From M30B19 sp041741535 (lineage in GTDB: Bacteria > Planctomycetota > Planctomycetia > Pirellulales > Pirellulaceae), in contig JBGSJV010000022.1 of assembly GCA_041741535.1 (NCBI GenBank), positions 1 to 64,000 of the forward strand: a stretch of DNA of 64,000 bases, written 5' to 3'. Below are positions 8,814 to 16,987 of this stretch, one piece after another. Each line of letters starts with the position of its first letter. The first letter of the stretch is position 1. The notes under the pieces were generated by a model. The model made no database searches. It was given only the letters and a program-made list of their open reading frames with translations, and was not told where the DNA came from. The position numbers were made by a program, and so were the translations under genes.

Positions 8814-9665
8814 ATGTCGGATTCCACTCAAGAATCACACGTTTCACGGAGGAAATTCTTGGAGTTCTCGTTTGCGGTTGGAGCCTCCTGGGGCTGCCTC
8901 GGAGCCTGTGGCTGTCGCTCCGTCCCAGAAACCGATCGAAAACAGCTCTTACTCCTACCTGAATCGCAAGAAGTATCGCTCGGAGCCCAGGCCTTTAGTC
9001 AGGTCACAACGGAAGCGCCTGAATCGACCAATACCGCAATGACCGACGTCGTTCGACGAGTTGGAGAACGGATCGCCAAAGAAGCCAAACGCTCCGATTA
9101 CGAGTGGGAATTCAAACTCCTGGCATCGAGCGAGAAAAATGCCTTTTGCCTACCAGGCGGTAAAGTAGCTGTTCACGAGGGAATTCTGCCCATTTGCGAA
9201 AACGAGGCAGGTCTGGCGGTTGTGATGAGCCATGAAGTTGCCCACGCTTTGGCCCGCCACGGCGGCGAACGCATGAGCCAAAACATGGCTTCCCAAGGCG
9301 TCCAACAAATCGTCAGCCGAGTCGCCAAAAAGCACGTTCCGACCCGCGAAGAGCTATTGATGCAGGCCTATGGGCTCGGAACCGAATACCTTGTCTTGTT
9401 GCCCTACAGCCGGAAACAAGAATCCGAAGCAGATCACATCGGTATCATGCTGATGAGTAAAGCCGGTTATGACCCCACAGAAGCACCAAAGTTCTGGGGT
9501 CGGTTTTCCACGCTCAAGGACGGACAGCAAACCATCGAGTTCCTGTCGACCCATCCGTCCGACGAACGACGCCAACGGGACTTGGTTGCGCTCATGGAGG
9601 AGGCCCGCCAACATTATCAATCCAGTCCAAAAATCGGACTGGGACAAGATTTGCTTCGCGCCTAG
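8814..9665 (+). CDS. M48-family metallopeptidase, Tat-type lipoprotein
   Basis: A 283-residue zinc peptidase of the M48 (BepA/LoiP-like) family. The N-terminus has a twin-arginine signal (SRRKFLEFSF) ending in a lipobox-like LGAC, so it is probably exported folded and lipid-anchored. The catalytic helix holds HEVAH in VVMSHEVAHALARHGGERM, and the third ligand is the Glu of KQESEADHIGIMLM; both are intact. The late FLSTHPSDERR is also characteristic of the family. The likely role is periplasmic protein quality control, by family analogy. The start at 8814 puts the Tat motif 12 residues in; an ATG at 8778 is also possible. It is transcribed divergently from rpsB and converges on secY, with a bidirectional terminator between. 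Confidence 0.9.
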   Translation: MSDSTQESHVSRRKFLEFSFAVGASWGCLGACGCRSVPETDRKQLLLLPESQEVSLGAQAFSQVTTEAPESTNTAMTDVVRRVGERIAKEAKRSDYEWEFKLLASSEKNAFCLPGGKVAVHEGILPICENEAGLAVVMSHEVAHALARHGGERMSQNMASQGVQQIVSRVAKKHVPTREELLMQAYGLGTEYLVLLPYSRKQESEADHIGIMLMSKAGYDPTEAPKFWGRFSTLKDGQQTIEFLSTHPSDERRQRDLVALMEEARQHYQSSPKIGLGQDLLRA

Positions 9666-9687
9666 CCCGGTCCACATCCGACAGCGT

Positions 9688-9798
9688 AGGCTCTGTCCCG
9701 AAAGGGGCCTGCCCCGTCGGAGGGCATGTAACAATCTCGGGCAAAAAGGCATGACCGGAGAGGGGCAGACCGGTCAGACCCCTTTGGGGACCGAGCCT
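9688..9798. repeat. Imperfect palindromic intergenic repeat
   Basis: The arms 9688-9711 (beginning AGGCTCTGTCCC) and 9775-9798 (reverse complement beginning AGGCTCGGTCCC) match at 21 of 24 positions. They enclose a GC-rich 63-base core that also contains GGGGCAGACC. The layout is REP-like or BIME-like. No second copy was found in this window. Confidence 0.5.
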
Positions 9799-9911
9799 AT
9801 TAAAACAAGCGGCCGGGATCGTAGAGTGAGAACCCGAATCGCTCCTCGAGGACAACTAGACTTGCGTCACAAAAAAATTCCACGCAGAGAAACCGCACCC
9901 GTAATCGAACG

Positions 9912-9952
9912 AAAATGAGTTGTTAGGTTTGCGTCCTAACAACTCATTTTTT
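9912..9952. terminator. Bidirectional rho-independent terminator
   Basis: A perfect 13-base stem (ATGAGTTGTTAGG at 9915-9927 with 9935-9947) and a seven-base loop, flanked by AAAA on the left and TTTTT on the right. It can therefore stop both the peptidase transcript (plus) and the secY-end transcript (minus). Confidence 0.82.
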
Positions 9953-10085
9953 GGCCGGTTCGATTGCAGCGGTAACCAATCGCAATTGTGCCGATAGTTC
10001 ACCGACGTCATCAAAACATCGGGTGCAAATTTAGTTCACAGGTAAGCCGCCCAGCCCCATCGTGCACCCGCTAGCCGAAACTCGA

Positions 10086-11438
10086 CTACTCTAGCAGGCT
10101 CTTGTGATTCCGCATCAATAGGTAGCTGTCAATTTTGCTGATCAAATCGTAGGAAACGCTGACGGCGATCAGCAGACCCGTTCCACCATAAAAACTAGCA
10201 ATCATGTAGTTCACGTTCGGGAACAGGTAGGTAAGGATCGTTGGTACGACAGCAATCACGCTCAGAAACGCTGCCCCGACGAAGGTGACCCGATGCATCA
10301 CTCGGTCCAAGTACTCTTCCGTCCGCTTGCCTGGTCGATGACCAGGAATAAACGCGCCGCTCTCCTTCAGGTTGTCCGCAATTTCCTTTGGATTGAACAT
10401 GATCGCTGTCCAAAAGAAACAGAAGAAGAAGATCAGGCCAACGTTACAAAGATTGTACAGCAAATGCCCAGGTTGGAAGGCGTTGGCCCACGATTCGAAA
10501 AAGGTCGAGAACTGTCCAAAGAATTGGAACAGCAAGTATGGGAAAATCAGAAGTGTGGTGGAGAAAATGATGGGCATCACGCCGGCTTGCAACATCCGCA
10601 GCGGCATGTACTGCTTGGTACCACCAAAAACACGACGCCCGCGAACGTGCTTCGCACTTTGGGTCGGGATACGCCTTTGGGACTGCATCACGTAAACCGT
10701 CGAAGCCACGACAGTGACAAACAGAAACGCCAAAACCAACAGCAGCTCGATTCCAACTTTGGATGAATCGAAACCGTTGAGGCGCAACTCGGCATCACCG
10801 ATCAGACTACCCAAGGCACCCGGCATCGACGCCAAAATGCCGCCCATGATTAGCAAGCTGATTCCATTGCCGATACCATATTCATCAATTTGCTCCCCGA
10901 GCCACATCAGAAAGACGCTACCGGCTGTCATGATCAAAACCGCGACGATTTGCCAGCCCAACATCAAATGGCCGTCGGACTCAAACTCGGACGCCGTCAG
11001 ATTTGCTCCGCCCCCCTGGTCCGCCATCAAATACATGCGTACATACAGAAAGCTTTGCACAAAACAAAGAATGACCGTAACGTACCTCGTATAGTCGTTG
11101 ATCTTCTTTCGACCTGACTCACCTTCCTTCCGCAACTCGACCAATGGTTGGTAAACGTTGCTTAGAAGTTGAAACATAATCGAAGCCGAGATGTACGGCA
11201 TGATCCCAAGACCAAAAATCGTGGCCTGGCTTAACTGGCTGGCACTAAGAACTTGTACGGTTTCCAACAACGCGGTCAAGCCACCGGTATTGTTCCGGGA
11301 GCCTTCCATTGCTTGGATATCCACCACAGGTAGATAGATCGTCCAACCGATTCGGAAAATCGCGAGCAGGAAAAGCGTCAGAAAAATCTTTTGCCGTAGC
11401 TCCGGAATTGAGAAGACGGTACGAAGTTTTTCCAACAT
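10086..11438 (-). CDS. secY: Preprotein translocase subunit SecY
   Basis: A 450-residue inner-membrane channel protein of the Sec translocon with about ten hydrophobic helices. Recognisable parts are the N-terminal LRTVFSIPELRQKIFLTL, the LGIMPYISASIMFQLLS plug/TM2 region, GIGNGISLLIMGGI, the cytosolic loop ending in RRIPTQSAKH, the SGAFIPGHRPGKRTEEYLD segment before the late helices, and GTGLLIAVSV near the C-terminus. Length is normal. It is the last gene of the ribosomal operon, 68 bases after rplO. Confidence 0.97.
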   Translation of the reverse strand: MLEKLRTVFSIPELRQKIFLTLFLLAIFRIGWTIYLPVVDIQAMEGSRNNTGGLTALLETVQVLSASQLSQATIFGLGIMPYISASIMFQLLSNVYQPLVELRKEGESGRKKINDYTRYVTVILCFVQSFLYVRMYLMADQGGGANLTASEFESDGHLMLGWQIVAVLIMTAGSVFLMWLGEQIDEYGIGNGISLLIMGGILASMPGALGSLIGDAELRLNGFDSSKVGIELLLVLAFLFVTVVASTVYVMQSQRRIPTQSAKHVRGRRVFGGTKQYMPLRMLQAGVMPIIFSTTLLIFPYLLFQFFGQFSTFFESWANAFQPGHLLYNLCNVGLIFFFCFFWTAIMFNPKEIADNLKESGAFIPGHRPGKRTEEYLDRVMHRVTFVGAAFLSVIAVVPTILTYLFPNVNYMIASFYGGTGLLIAVSVSYDLISKIDSYLLMRNHKSLLE

Positions 11439-11506
11439 AGCTTTCTATCTCCAACCTATACGCCGCGACGTCCCTGTCATTCGCTGCAAATCTTGCCGCG
11501 ACAGAA

Positions 11507-11998
11507 CTATTTTTTGGCGCTGCGTTGCTTATTCTTGACTACCGGGGCCGGTCCAGGAAGTACAGTAACCGAACCGCCTGCTTGCTCAATCTTCGCTTTG
11601 GCACTTGCGCTGAACTGATGAGCTGTGACTTTCAAAGCCTTGGTCAACTCACCAGTCCCCAAGATCTTAATCTGATCAAACGTTCGCTTGGCCAAATTGC
11701 GACCTTGCAACGTTTGAACGTTTACTTCGTCGCCGGCCGAAAATTCTCGTTCCAAATCGCGCACGTTTACAGAAACCACCAAGTCGGCAAACGAATTTGT
11801 AAACCCACGCTTGGGAATCCGGCGGAACAAAGGCATGGTACCGCCTTGAAAGACCACCGACTGGCCGCGCCCTGGACGCGATCGTTGACCTTTATGACCT
11901 CGACCGCCGGTCTTACCTTGACCTGATCCTGGTCCCCGGCCCAAACGCTTGCGTGGACGAGTCCCGGTAATTCCGACATTAACTTCATTCAAATTCAT
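11507..11998 (-). CDS. rplO: 50S ribosomal protein L15
   Basis: A 163-residue L15 with the Gly/Arg/Lys-rich N-terminal extension (RKRLGRGPGSGQGKTGGRGH) that penetrates 23S rRNA, FQGGTMPLFRRIPKRGF, and the globular C-terminal part containing GTGELTKALKV. It is somewhat longer than the usual 145 or so residues because of a basic tail. Its ATG overlaps the rpsE stop by four bases, so it is translationally coupled. rpmD (L30), which in many bacteria lies between rpsE and rplO, is not present. Confidence 0.97.
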   Translation of the reverse strand: MNLNEVNVGITGTRPRKRLGRGPGSGQGKTGGRGHKGQRSRPGRGQSVVFQGGTMPLFRRIPKRGFTNSFADLVVSVNVRDLEREFSAGDEVNVQTLQGRNLAKRTFDQIKILGTGELTKALKVTAHQFSASAKAKIEQAGGSVTVLPGPAPVVKNKQRSAKK

Positions 11999-12498
11999 GA
12001 CAAGGACACTCCTCGCAATTGTTCAATCGTTTCGCGGGTCCGCAACTGGGTCAGCGCCGCCAAGGTGGCTTTGACAACCGTGACTGGATTCGTGCTACCC
12101 AGATTTTTCGTCAAAACGTTGTGCAGGCCTGCCGCTTCACACACGGCTCGCACCGCAGCGCCGGCGATAATGCCCGTACCCGGACCAGCCGGTAGCAACA
12201 AAACGGTCGAGGCGCCGTACGAGCCTTGAACCGCGTGAGGAATCGTTCCCTCAATGACCGGAAACTTTTGCATGCGACGAGCCGCTTGCTTGTTTCCTTT
12301 CTCGACGCTTGGTGGAACTTCATTGGCCTTGCCGTAACCAACGCCGACGCGCCCGTTACCATCGCCAACGACCACACACGCCGCGAAACTGAAACGACGA
12401 CCACCCTTGACCACCGAGGCGCATCGTTTGATTTTGACTACATTTTCGATCAGTTGATCGTTGCTTCGACTTTCAGCCACAGATGGCTCCCTACACAA
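11995..12498 (-). CDS. rpsE: 30S ribosomal protein S5
   Basis: A 167-residue S5. The double-stranded-RNA-binding-like N-terminal domain (GGRRFSFAACVVVGDGNGRV and GYGKANEVP) and the C-terminal domain (PAGPGTGIIAGAAVRAVCE, then NVLTKNLGSTNPVTVVKAT) are both complete. S5 acts in decoding accuracy and helicase activity at the mRNA entry. Its stop overlaps the rplO start, and rplR ends 21 bases upstream. Confidence 0.97.
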   Translation of the reverse strand: MCREPSVAESRSNDQLIENVVKIKRCASVVKGGRRFSFAACVVVGDGNGRVGVGYGKANEVPPSVEKGNKQAARRMQKFPVIEGTIPHAVQGSYGASTVLLLPAGPGTGIIAGAAVRAVCEAAGLHNVLTKNLGSTNPVTVVKATLAALTQLRTRETIEQLRGVSLS

Positions 12499-12519
12499 AT
12501 TCGTATCGTTCGTACCAAG

Positions 12520-12888
12520 TTAAAACTGCAAGCCGCCTTCACGCGCTGCATTGGCAACTTCCGCCACGCGACCATGGAACCGAAACTGGCCACGGTCAAA
12601 GCGGCAACGGTCGATTCCGGCAGCCAACGCTCGCTTCGCCAAAATCGTCCCAATCTTTTTGGCAGCTTCGCAATTTCCGCCATACGCAACTTCCGCTTGG
12701 AAGGCTTTTTCTTGCGTACTCGCCGAAGCCAACGTTTTCCCCGACTCATCGTCGATCAACTGACACATCAAATGTCGGTTGCTCCGGAACACCGATAATC
12801 GCGGCACATCACTGCATCCACGTAGTTTTTTCCGAACCCGATTCTGCCGGCGCCAACGCCGCAAGTTCTTGATTTTGACCGCTTTCAC
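12520..12888 (-). CDS. rplR: 50S ribosomal protein L18
   Basis: A 122-residue 5S-rRNA-binding protein. Family features are the basic N-terminus (RRWRRQNRVRKKLRG), RLSVFRSNRHLMCQLIDD, GKTLASAST and the C-terminal ALAAGIDRCRFDRG ending in FHGRVAEVANAAREGGL. Length and order (rplF-rplR-rpsE) are canonical. The 87-base spacer from rplF is longer than most in this operon. Confidence 0.96.
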   Translation of the reverse strand: MKAVKIKNLRRWRRQNRVRKKLRGCSDVPRLSVFRSNRHLMCQLIDDESGKTLASASTQEKAFQAEVAYGGNCEAAKKIGTILAKRALAAGIDRCRFDRGQFRFHGRVAEVANAAREGGLQF

Positions 12889-12975
12889 AGGACATCACCT
12901 TACTGAATATCCACCAACGAAATCGCGATTCACCCGAACCGCCGACCTCGCTTGATTCAAAACTACCCACCAACA

Positions 12976-13518
12976 CTAAGACTTGGCTGACTTACCAGCC
13001 TTCAACTTGATTACTTCACCTTGGTACCGAATTCCCTTGCCCTTGTATGGCTCGGGTTTTCGCAAGGCTCGGACTGCCGCAGCAAACTCACCGACGGCTT
13101 GCTTGTCGCATCCCTTGACCAAAACATGGGTTTGGTCGGGGCAGGTCACGGAAAGCCCCGCAGGAACCTTCTTTTTCAACTCATTCGCGAAACCGACCCG
13201 CAAGGTAAGCTCGTCGCCCTTTAACGAGCAAACATAACCCACACCTTGTAGCTCCAACTTCTTTTCGTAGCCGCTCTTCACGCCAATGATCATATTGTTG
13301 ATCAAGGCTCGGGTCAAACCGTGGAACGCACGCGCCGTCCGTCCCTCGATGGCCCTCACTTGAAGTGACTTCCCGTCCGCGTCCACTTCCACGCTAACTT
13401 CGGGGCGCAACGTGTACCGTAGCGTCCCTTGCGGACCAGCGACCTCGATCTCACGGCCCTGAAGGTTGACCTTCACGCCGTCAAGAATCGAGACGACCTT
13501 ATTTCCAATTCGTGACAT
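12976..13518 (-). CDS. rplF: 50S ribosomal protein L6
   Basis: A 180-residue L6 made of two similar alpha/beta domains near the sarcin-ricin loop. The N-terminus MSRIGNKVVSILDGVKVNL, the GPQGTLRYTL strand pair, and the C-terminal PEPYKGKGIRYQGEVIKLK signature are typical. The frame extends 27 codons further upstream, but the ATG at 13518 is the family start. Confidence 0.96.
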   Translation of the reverse strand: MSRIGNKVVSILDGVKVNLQGREIEVAGPQGTLRYTLRPEVSVEVDADGKSLQVRAIEGRTARAFHGLTRALINNMIIGVKSGYEKKLELQGVGYVCSLKGDELTLRVGFANELKKKVPAGLSVTCPDQTHVLVKGCDKQAVGEFAAAVRALRKPEPYKGKGIRYQGEVIKLKAGKSAKS

Positions 13519-13599
13519 TTCCGAACTCTTTCGCACGCACGGTGAAAAAAAGACTACTGTGAAAGAGACCTCTTTACCAAGGTGCCCTTCGCCATCCAT

Positions 13600-13992
13600 T
13601 TACCAAACTTCACACAGGACTTCGCCACCAACCTTTTGTTGGCGGGCCTCACGGTCGCTAATCACACCGTGGCTCGTACTCAAGACGCGAATCCCAAGTC
13701 CACCCAAAACCGGCCGCAAATCCTTGGCGTGGAAATAAATCCGCCGCCCTGGACAGCTAACTCGCTTCACTTTTTGGATCACTTTCTCGCCGCTCGGGCC
13801 ATATTTCAGCTCGATACGCAAGACCGGGGCTGGTTTTTCATCCAACACCGCAAAGTCCCAAATATAGCCTTCTCGCTTCAAAACTTCCGCGACACCGCGC
13901 TTCACTTTCGAAACCGGCATATCGACAAAGGACTTCTCAACGTTTACCGCGTTGCGAATTCGGGTCAACATGTCCGCAATTGGATCAGTCAT
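13600..13992 (-). CDS. rpsH: 30S ribosomal protein S8
   Basis: A 130-residue S8, an early-assembly 16S rRNA binder. It has the start MTDPIADMLTRIRNA, the VPVSK-like DMPVSKVKRGVAEVLKREGY, and the C-terminal LSTSHGVISDREARQQKVGGE with the STS-HG-x3-D signature. There are two adjacent ATGs at 13995 and 13992; either is possible. Confidence 0.96.
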   Translation of the reverse strand: MTDPIADMLTRIRNAVNVEKSFVDMPVSKVKRGVAEVLKREGYIWDFAVLDEKPAPVLRIELKYGPSGEKVIQKVKRVSCPGRRIYFHAKDLRPVLGGLGIRVLSTSHGVISDREARQQKVGGEVLCEVW

Positions 13993-14014
13993 CATGGTTG
14001 CTAAATCCTCAATC

Positions 14015-14200
14015 CTACCAGCTTGCCTTGCGAACACCAGGAATCAGGCCATTGTCGGCCAGCTTCCGGAAACAAATTCGGCAGATGCCAAATTTCCGGT
14101 AAACGGCACGTGGACGACCGCACATCTTGCACCGATTCTCACTCCGCGCCGAAAACTTCGGCTTGCGCATGGCCTTGGCTATCTTCGCTTTACTCGCCAC
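14015..14200 (-). CDS. rpsN: 30S ribosomal protein S14, zinc-binding type
   Basis: A 61-residue short S14 (type Z). Four Cys form the zinc knuckle: Cys24-x2-Cys27 (CKMCGRP) and Cys40-x2-Cys43 (CRICFRK). It occupies the usual place between rplE and rpsH. The zinc-free long form found in many bacteria is not present in this window. The stop lies 22 bases before the rpsH start. Confidence 0.96.
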   Translation of the reverse strand: MASKAKIAKAMRKPKFSARSENRCKMCGRPRAVYRKFGICRICFRKLADNGLIPGVRKASW

Positions 14201-14287
14201 GAAATATCACCTACAAAAAGTTGACCCAACCCCAAAAAATCTATTCCACCCCACCCAAATCGAACCGCACGCCCAGCACTACTCGGC

Positions 14288-14890
14288 TTATTCCGCACCA
14301 GCACCGACCTTGCCCGACTCCGTTTTGCGACGTCGGAACGGTATTCCAAATTGCTCCAGCAACAATCGTCCTTCGACGTCATTCCGAGCGGTCGTGACGA
14401 AGCAAATGTTCATTCCCTGCTTCCGAGTGAACTTGTCTGGGTTTAACTCGGGGAACACCAAGTACTCGGTCAAGCTCATGCTATAATTGCCATGCCCGTC
14501 AAAGGCCTTCTCGCTCACACCTCGGAAGTCGCGAACACGAGGCAGTACAAACGTGATCAAACGATCCAAAAACTCGTACATGCGGTTGCCACGCAAAGTA
14601 ACCTTGACCCCGATCGGCATGCCCTGCCGCAATCGAAAGTTGGCAATACTCTGACGCGCCAAAGTAACCATCGCCTTCTGACCGGCAATCAAAGTCATCG
14701 CCGACTGAGCATCTTCAATGTTCTTTTTGTCGGTCACCGCACTACCAACGCCCATGTTGATAATGATCTTGTCCAGTTTTGGCAACGACATCAAGTTCGA
14801 ACGTCCAGTCTGCTCGCGCAAGACCGGAACAATCGCGTCACGGTACAGCGTCCGCAAACGAGCTTCGTAATTTTCTGGTAGTTCAGCCAT
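14288..14890 (-). CDS. rplE: 50S ribosomal protein L5
   Basis: A 200-residue 5S-rRNA-binding protein, slightly longer than the usual 180 because of the C-terminus after FGIPFRRRKTES. Visible signatures are LPKLDKIIINMGVGSAV, LRQGMPIGVKVTLRG, FLDRLITFVLPRVRDFRG and GMNICFVTTARNDVEGRLLL. The ATG lies one base after the rplN stop codon (TGA G ATG), so there is no room for rplX, which normally sits between rplN and rplE. Confidence 0.96.
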   Translation of the reverse strand: MAELPENYEARLRTLYRDAIVPVLREQTGRSNLMSLPKLDKIIINMGVGSAVTDKKNIEDAQSAMTLIAGQKAMVTLARQSIANFRLRQGMPIGVKVTLRGNRMYEFLDRLITFVLPRVRDFRGVSEKAFDGHGNYSMSLTEYLVFPELNPDKFTRKQGMNICFVTTARNDVEGRLLLEQFGIPFRRRKTESGKVGAGAE

Positions 14891-14891
14891 C

Positions 14892-15260
14892 TCAGATCAC
14901 CTCGTTTGCCAGGCTAACGATTTTCATGAACTTTCTCGCTCGCAACTCGCGGGCTACCGCGCCAAAAATACGAGTTCCTCGCGGATTGCCATCCTTGTCA
15001 ATGATAACGGCGGCGTTCGCGTCAAAACGAATGTAGCTGCCGTCTTCCCGCCGAGTTGGCTGCTTCGTTCGCACCACAACAGCTCGGACGACCTGCTTCT
15101 TCTTAACATCACTTCCAGCAATGACACCCTTCACGCTGCAGATGATGACATCACCCAGACCGGCATAACGGCGCCGGGTTCCACCCAACACCTTGATACA
15201 CATCAGTTCCTTGGCACCGGTATTATCCGCAACTGCCAAGCGAGTTTCCTGTTGAATCAT
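14892..15260 (-). CDS. rplN: 50S ribosomal protein L14
   Basis: A 122-residue L14, which binds 23S rRNA at the subunit interface. The family pattern is complete: MIQQETRLAVADNTGAKELM, CIKVLGG, GDVIICSVKG, VVRTKQPTRREDGSYIRFD and GTRIFGAVARELR. The start overlaps the rpsQ stop by four bases, and rplE follows after one base. Confidence 0.97.
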   Translation of the reverse strand: MIQQETRLAVADNTGAKELMCIKVLGGTRRRYAGLGDVIICSVKGVIAGSDVKKKQVVRAVVVRTKQPTRREDGSYIRFDANAAVIIDKDGNPRGTRIFGAVARELRARKFMKIVSLANEVI

Positions 15261-15577
15261 TGTTGGACCTCTGCTTCCTTATGATCTTCCTTCTGATGAC
15301 GACGGACCTCTTTCAAAGCCGCAACGTCAACAGCGGTGCTCTTCTCAACAATTCGGACCAAAGCCCATCGCTTTAGCCGAGACAAAGGCCGAGATTCGAT
15401 GATCTCCACCTTGTCGCCGACGCCGGCTTCGTTGTTTTCGTCGTGCACGTAGCATTTGCTCCGCGAACGAACGTACTTCTTGTATTTCTTATCCATCACC
15501 ATACGACGGATCTCGACGACCAACGTCTTATTCATCTTGTTGCTGGTGACCACACCGGTCGACACTCGCTTTGGCAT
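15257..15577 (-). CDS. rpsQ: 30S ribosomal protein S17
   Basis: A 106-residue S17 (OB fold). It shows the N-terminal TGVVTSNKMNKTLVVEI, KKYKKYVRSRSKCYVHDE and the GDKVEIIESRPLSRLKRW signature. The C-terminal tail after VEKSTAVDV is longer than in E. coli (84 residues) and rich in charged residues. rpmC lies 100 bases upstream, and the stop is coupled to rplN. Confidence 0.95.
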   Translation of the reverse strand: MPKRVSTGVVTSNKMNKTLVVEIRRMVMDKKYKKYVRSRSKCYVHDENNEAGVGDKVEIIESRPLSRLKRWALVRIVEKSTAVDVAALKEVRRHQKEDHKEAEVQQ

Positions 15578-15677
15578 CGTCAGTCATTACCCTATGTTAA
15601 AAACCTACTTGCCCAACCTACATCATACCCCACGACACCACTCCCCCAAGCCCATCGCCCGGACTACACCGCTGCAA

Positions 15678-15887
15678 TTATTTCGCAACGGTCGTAGCAC
15701 GTTGGCGCTGAACCGTCTTGATCTGGGCGATCAATTTCCGGTTCCGCATCAGTTCACTTGGAACATCCAACCGGTCCGTTTGAGCCTTCACACGCAACCA
15801 AAACAGAGCTTTGGTGGTATCTTCCAGAGCATCAGCCAACTGGTCATCGTTCATTTCACGCAGTTGCGAAACTGTTAACTTTTCCAT
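15678..15887 (-). CDS. rpmC: 50S ribosomal protein L29
   Basis: A 69-residue two-helix protein at the polypeptide exit tunnel. The start MEKLTVSQLREMNDDQL and the later LMRNRKLIAQIKTVQRQR are typical of L29. It begins three bases after the rplP stop. Confidence 0.94.
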   Translation of the reverse strand: MEKLTVSQLREMNDDQLADALEDTTKALFWLRVKAQTDRLDVPSELMRNRKLIAQIKTVQRQRATTVAK

Positions 15888-15890
15888 GGC

Positions 15891-16331
15891 TTACTCCGAT
15901 TCACCCGAACCAATTTTCGTTTGTTTGCCGATCATCCGGACACGCATTGGCATCTTGTGAGCCAACCGCGCCAAACAGATTTTGGCCTGCTGTTCTGTGA
16001 CGCCGCTCAATTCGTACAACACGGTACCGGGGCGGATATTGGCCACCCAGAATTCCGGTTCACCCTTACCTTTACCCATCCGAGTTTCCAGCGGGCGGGA
16101 CGTGACCGACCGATGCGGAAATACGCGAATGAACAGCCGACCACCGGCGCCACGGACATATTGCTGTGCAGCAATACGACCAGCTTCAATGGTTTGTGCT
16201 TTTAACCACGCAGGTTCTAATGCCTGCAGCCCGAAATCTCCAAAGACGACGCGATTTCCGCGCGAGGCATCACCTCTTATACGACCTCTTTGGACCTTTC
16301 GATGCTTTATTCGTCGAGGCATCAGCGCCAT
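15891..16331 (-). CDS. rplP: 50S ribosomal protein L16
   Basis: A 146-residue L16, an essential 23S rRNA binder near the A site. Signatures are MPRRIKHRKVQRGRIRG, FGDFGLQALEPAWL, GGRLFIRVFPHRSVTSRP, RMGKGKGEPEFWVA and LARLAHKMP. The ATG at 16331, or one three codons later, lies inside the coding part of rpsC, so the two genes overlap by 50-62 bases. The overlap is long for a ribosomal operon; both reading frames look intact. Confidence 0.96.
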   Translation of the reverse strand: MALMPRRIKHRKVQRGRIRGDASRGNRVVFGDFGLQALEPAWLKAQTIEAGRIAAQQYVRGAGGRLFIRVFPHRSVTSRPLETRMGKGKGEPEFWVANIRPGTVLYELSGVTEQQAKICLARLAHKMPMRVRMIGKQTKIGSGESE

Positions 16332-16977
16332 CTTCGTTCTCTCCGTACATGCCTTGGTTGACCCACACCTGAACTCCTAAATTCCCCTGGGGCGTCGATG
16401 CTTCTGCGAAACCGTAATCGATCTTCGCTCGCAAAGTGCTCAAAGGAATGGAACCCACGTTTGACTTTTCACGCCGTGCCATTTCGGCACCGCCCAATCT
16501 GCCCGCCAATTGAATCTTGATACCCTTCGCCCCAGCCTTCATGGTCTCTTCCATCGCCTGCTTCATCGTGCGACGAAAACTAGATCGACGAGCCAACTGC
16601 TCCGCAATCTTCTCCGCAACCAACTGCGCCTGCATATCGGCCCGCTTGATTTCTTCGATTCGCAAATTCACCCGTCGGCCAATGAGGTTTTGAATCTCGG
16701 TCTGCAAAACCTCGACTTCTTGTCCCTTCTTACCGATAATCAAACCAGGGCGAGCCACAAACAGTGTCACCCGAACTTCGTCGCGCGTCCGGTCGATTTC
16801 GATATGATCAATGCCCGCTGCCGCGTAATTCTTCGTCGGGTGCTTCTTAACAAACCCCCGAATCTTCATGTCCTCCATCAACAAAGTGGCGAACTCTTGC
16901 TTCGGAGCATACCAGCGACTCTTCCACCCTGTCGTTACACCAGTTCGAAAAGCAACCGGATTGACCTTTTGACCCAT
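16270..16977 (-). CDS. rpsC: 30S ribosomal protein S3
   Basis: A 235-residue S3 at the mRNA entry channel. The N-terminus MGQKVNPVAFRTGVTTGW, the type-2 KH domain with VARPGLIIGKKGQEVEVL, and the C-terminal domain (GRLGGAEMARREKSNVGSIP) are complete. The short tail after MYGENEDGAD is charged and is encoded in the region shared with the rplP start. Confidence 0.97.
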   Translation of the reverse strand: MGQKVNPVAFRTGVTTGWKSRWYAPKQEFATLLMEDMKIRGFVKKHPTKNYAAAGIDHIEIDRTRDEVRVTLFVARPGLIIGKKGQEVEVLQTEIQNLIGRRVNLRIEEIKRADMQAQLVAEKIAEQLARRSSFRRTMKQAMEETMKAGAKGIKIQLAGRLGGAEMARREKSNVGSIPLSTLRAKIDYGFAEASTPQGNLGVQVWVNQGMYGENEDGADASTNKASKGPKRSYKR

Positions 16978-16987
16978 GTGTTGATCC

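Larger units (their letters stand above)
9666..10085. other. Spacer between M48 peptidase and secY
   Basis: A 420-base convergent spacer. It holds an imperfect long inverted repeat (9688-9798) and a bidirectional terminator (9912-9952). No gene is seen; in particular, none of adk, map, infA or rpmJ, which often follow secY, is present. Confidence 0.7.
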
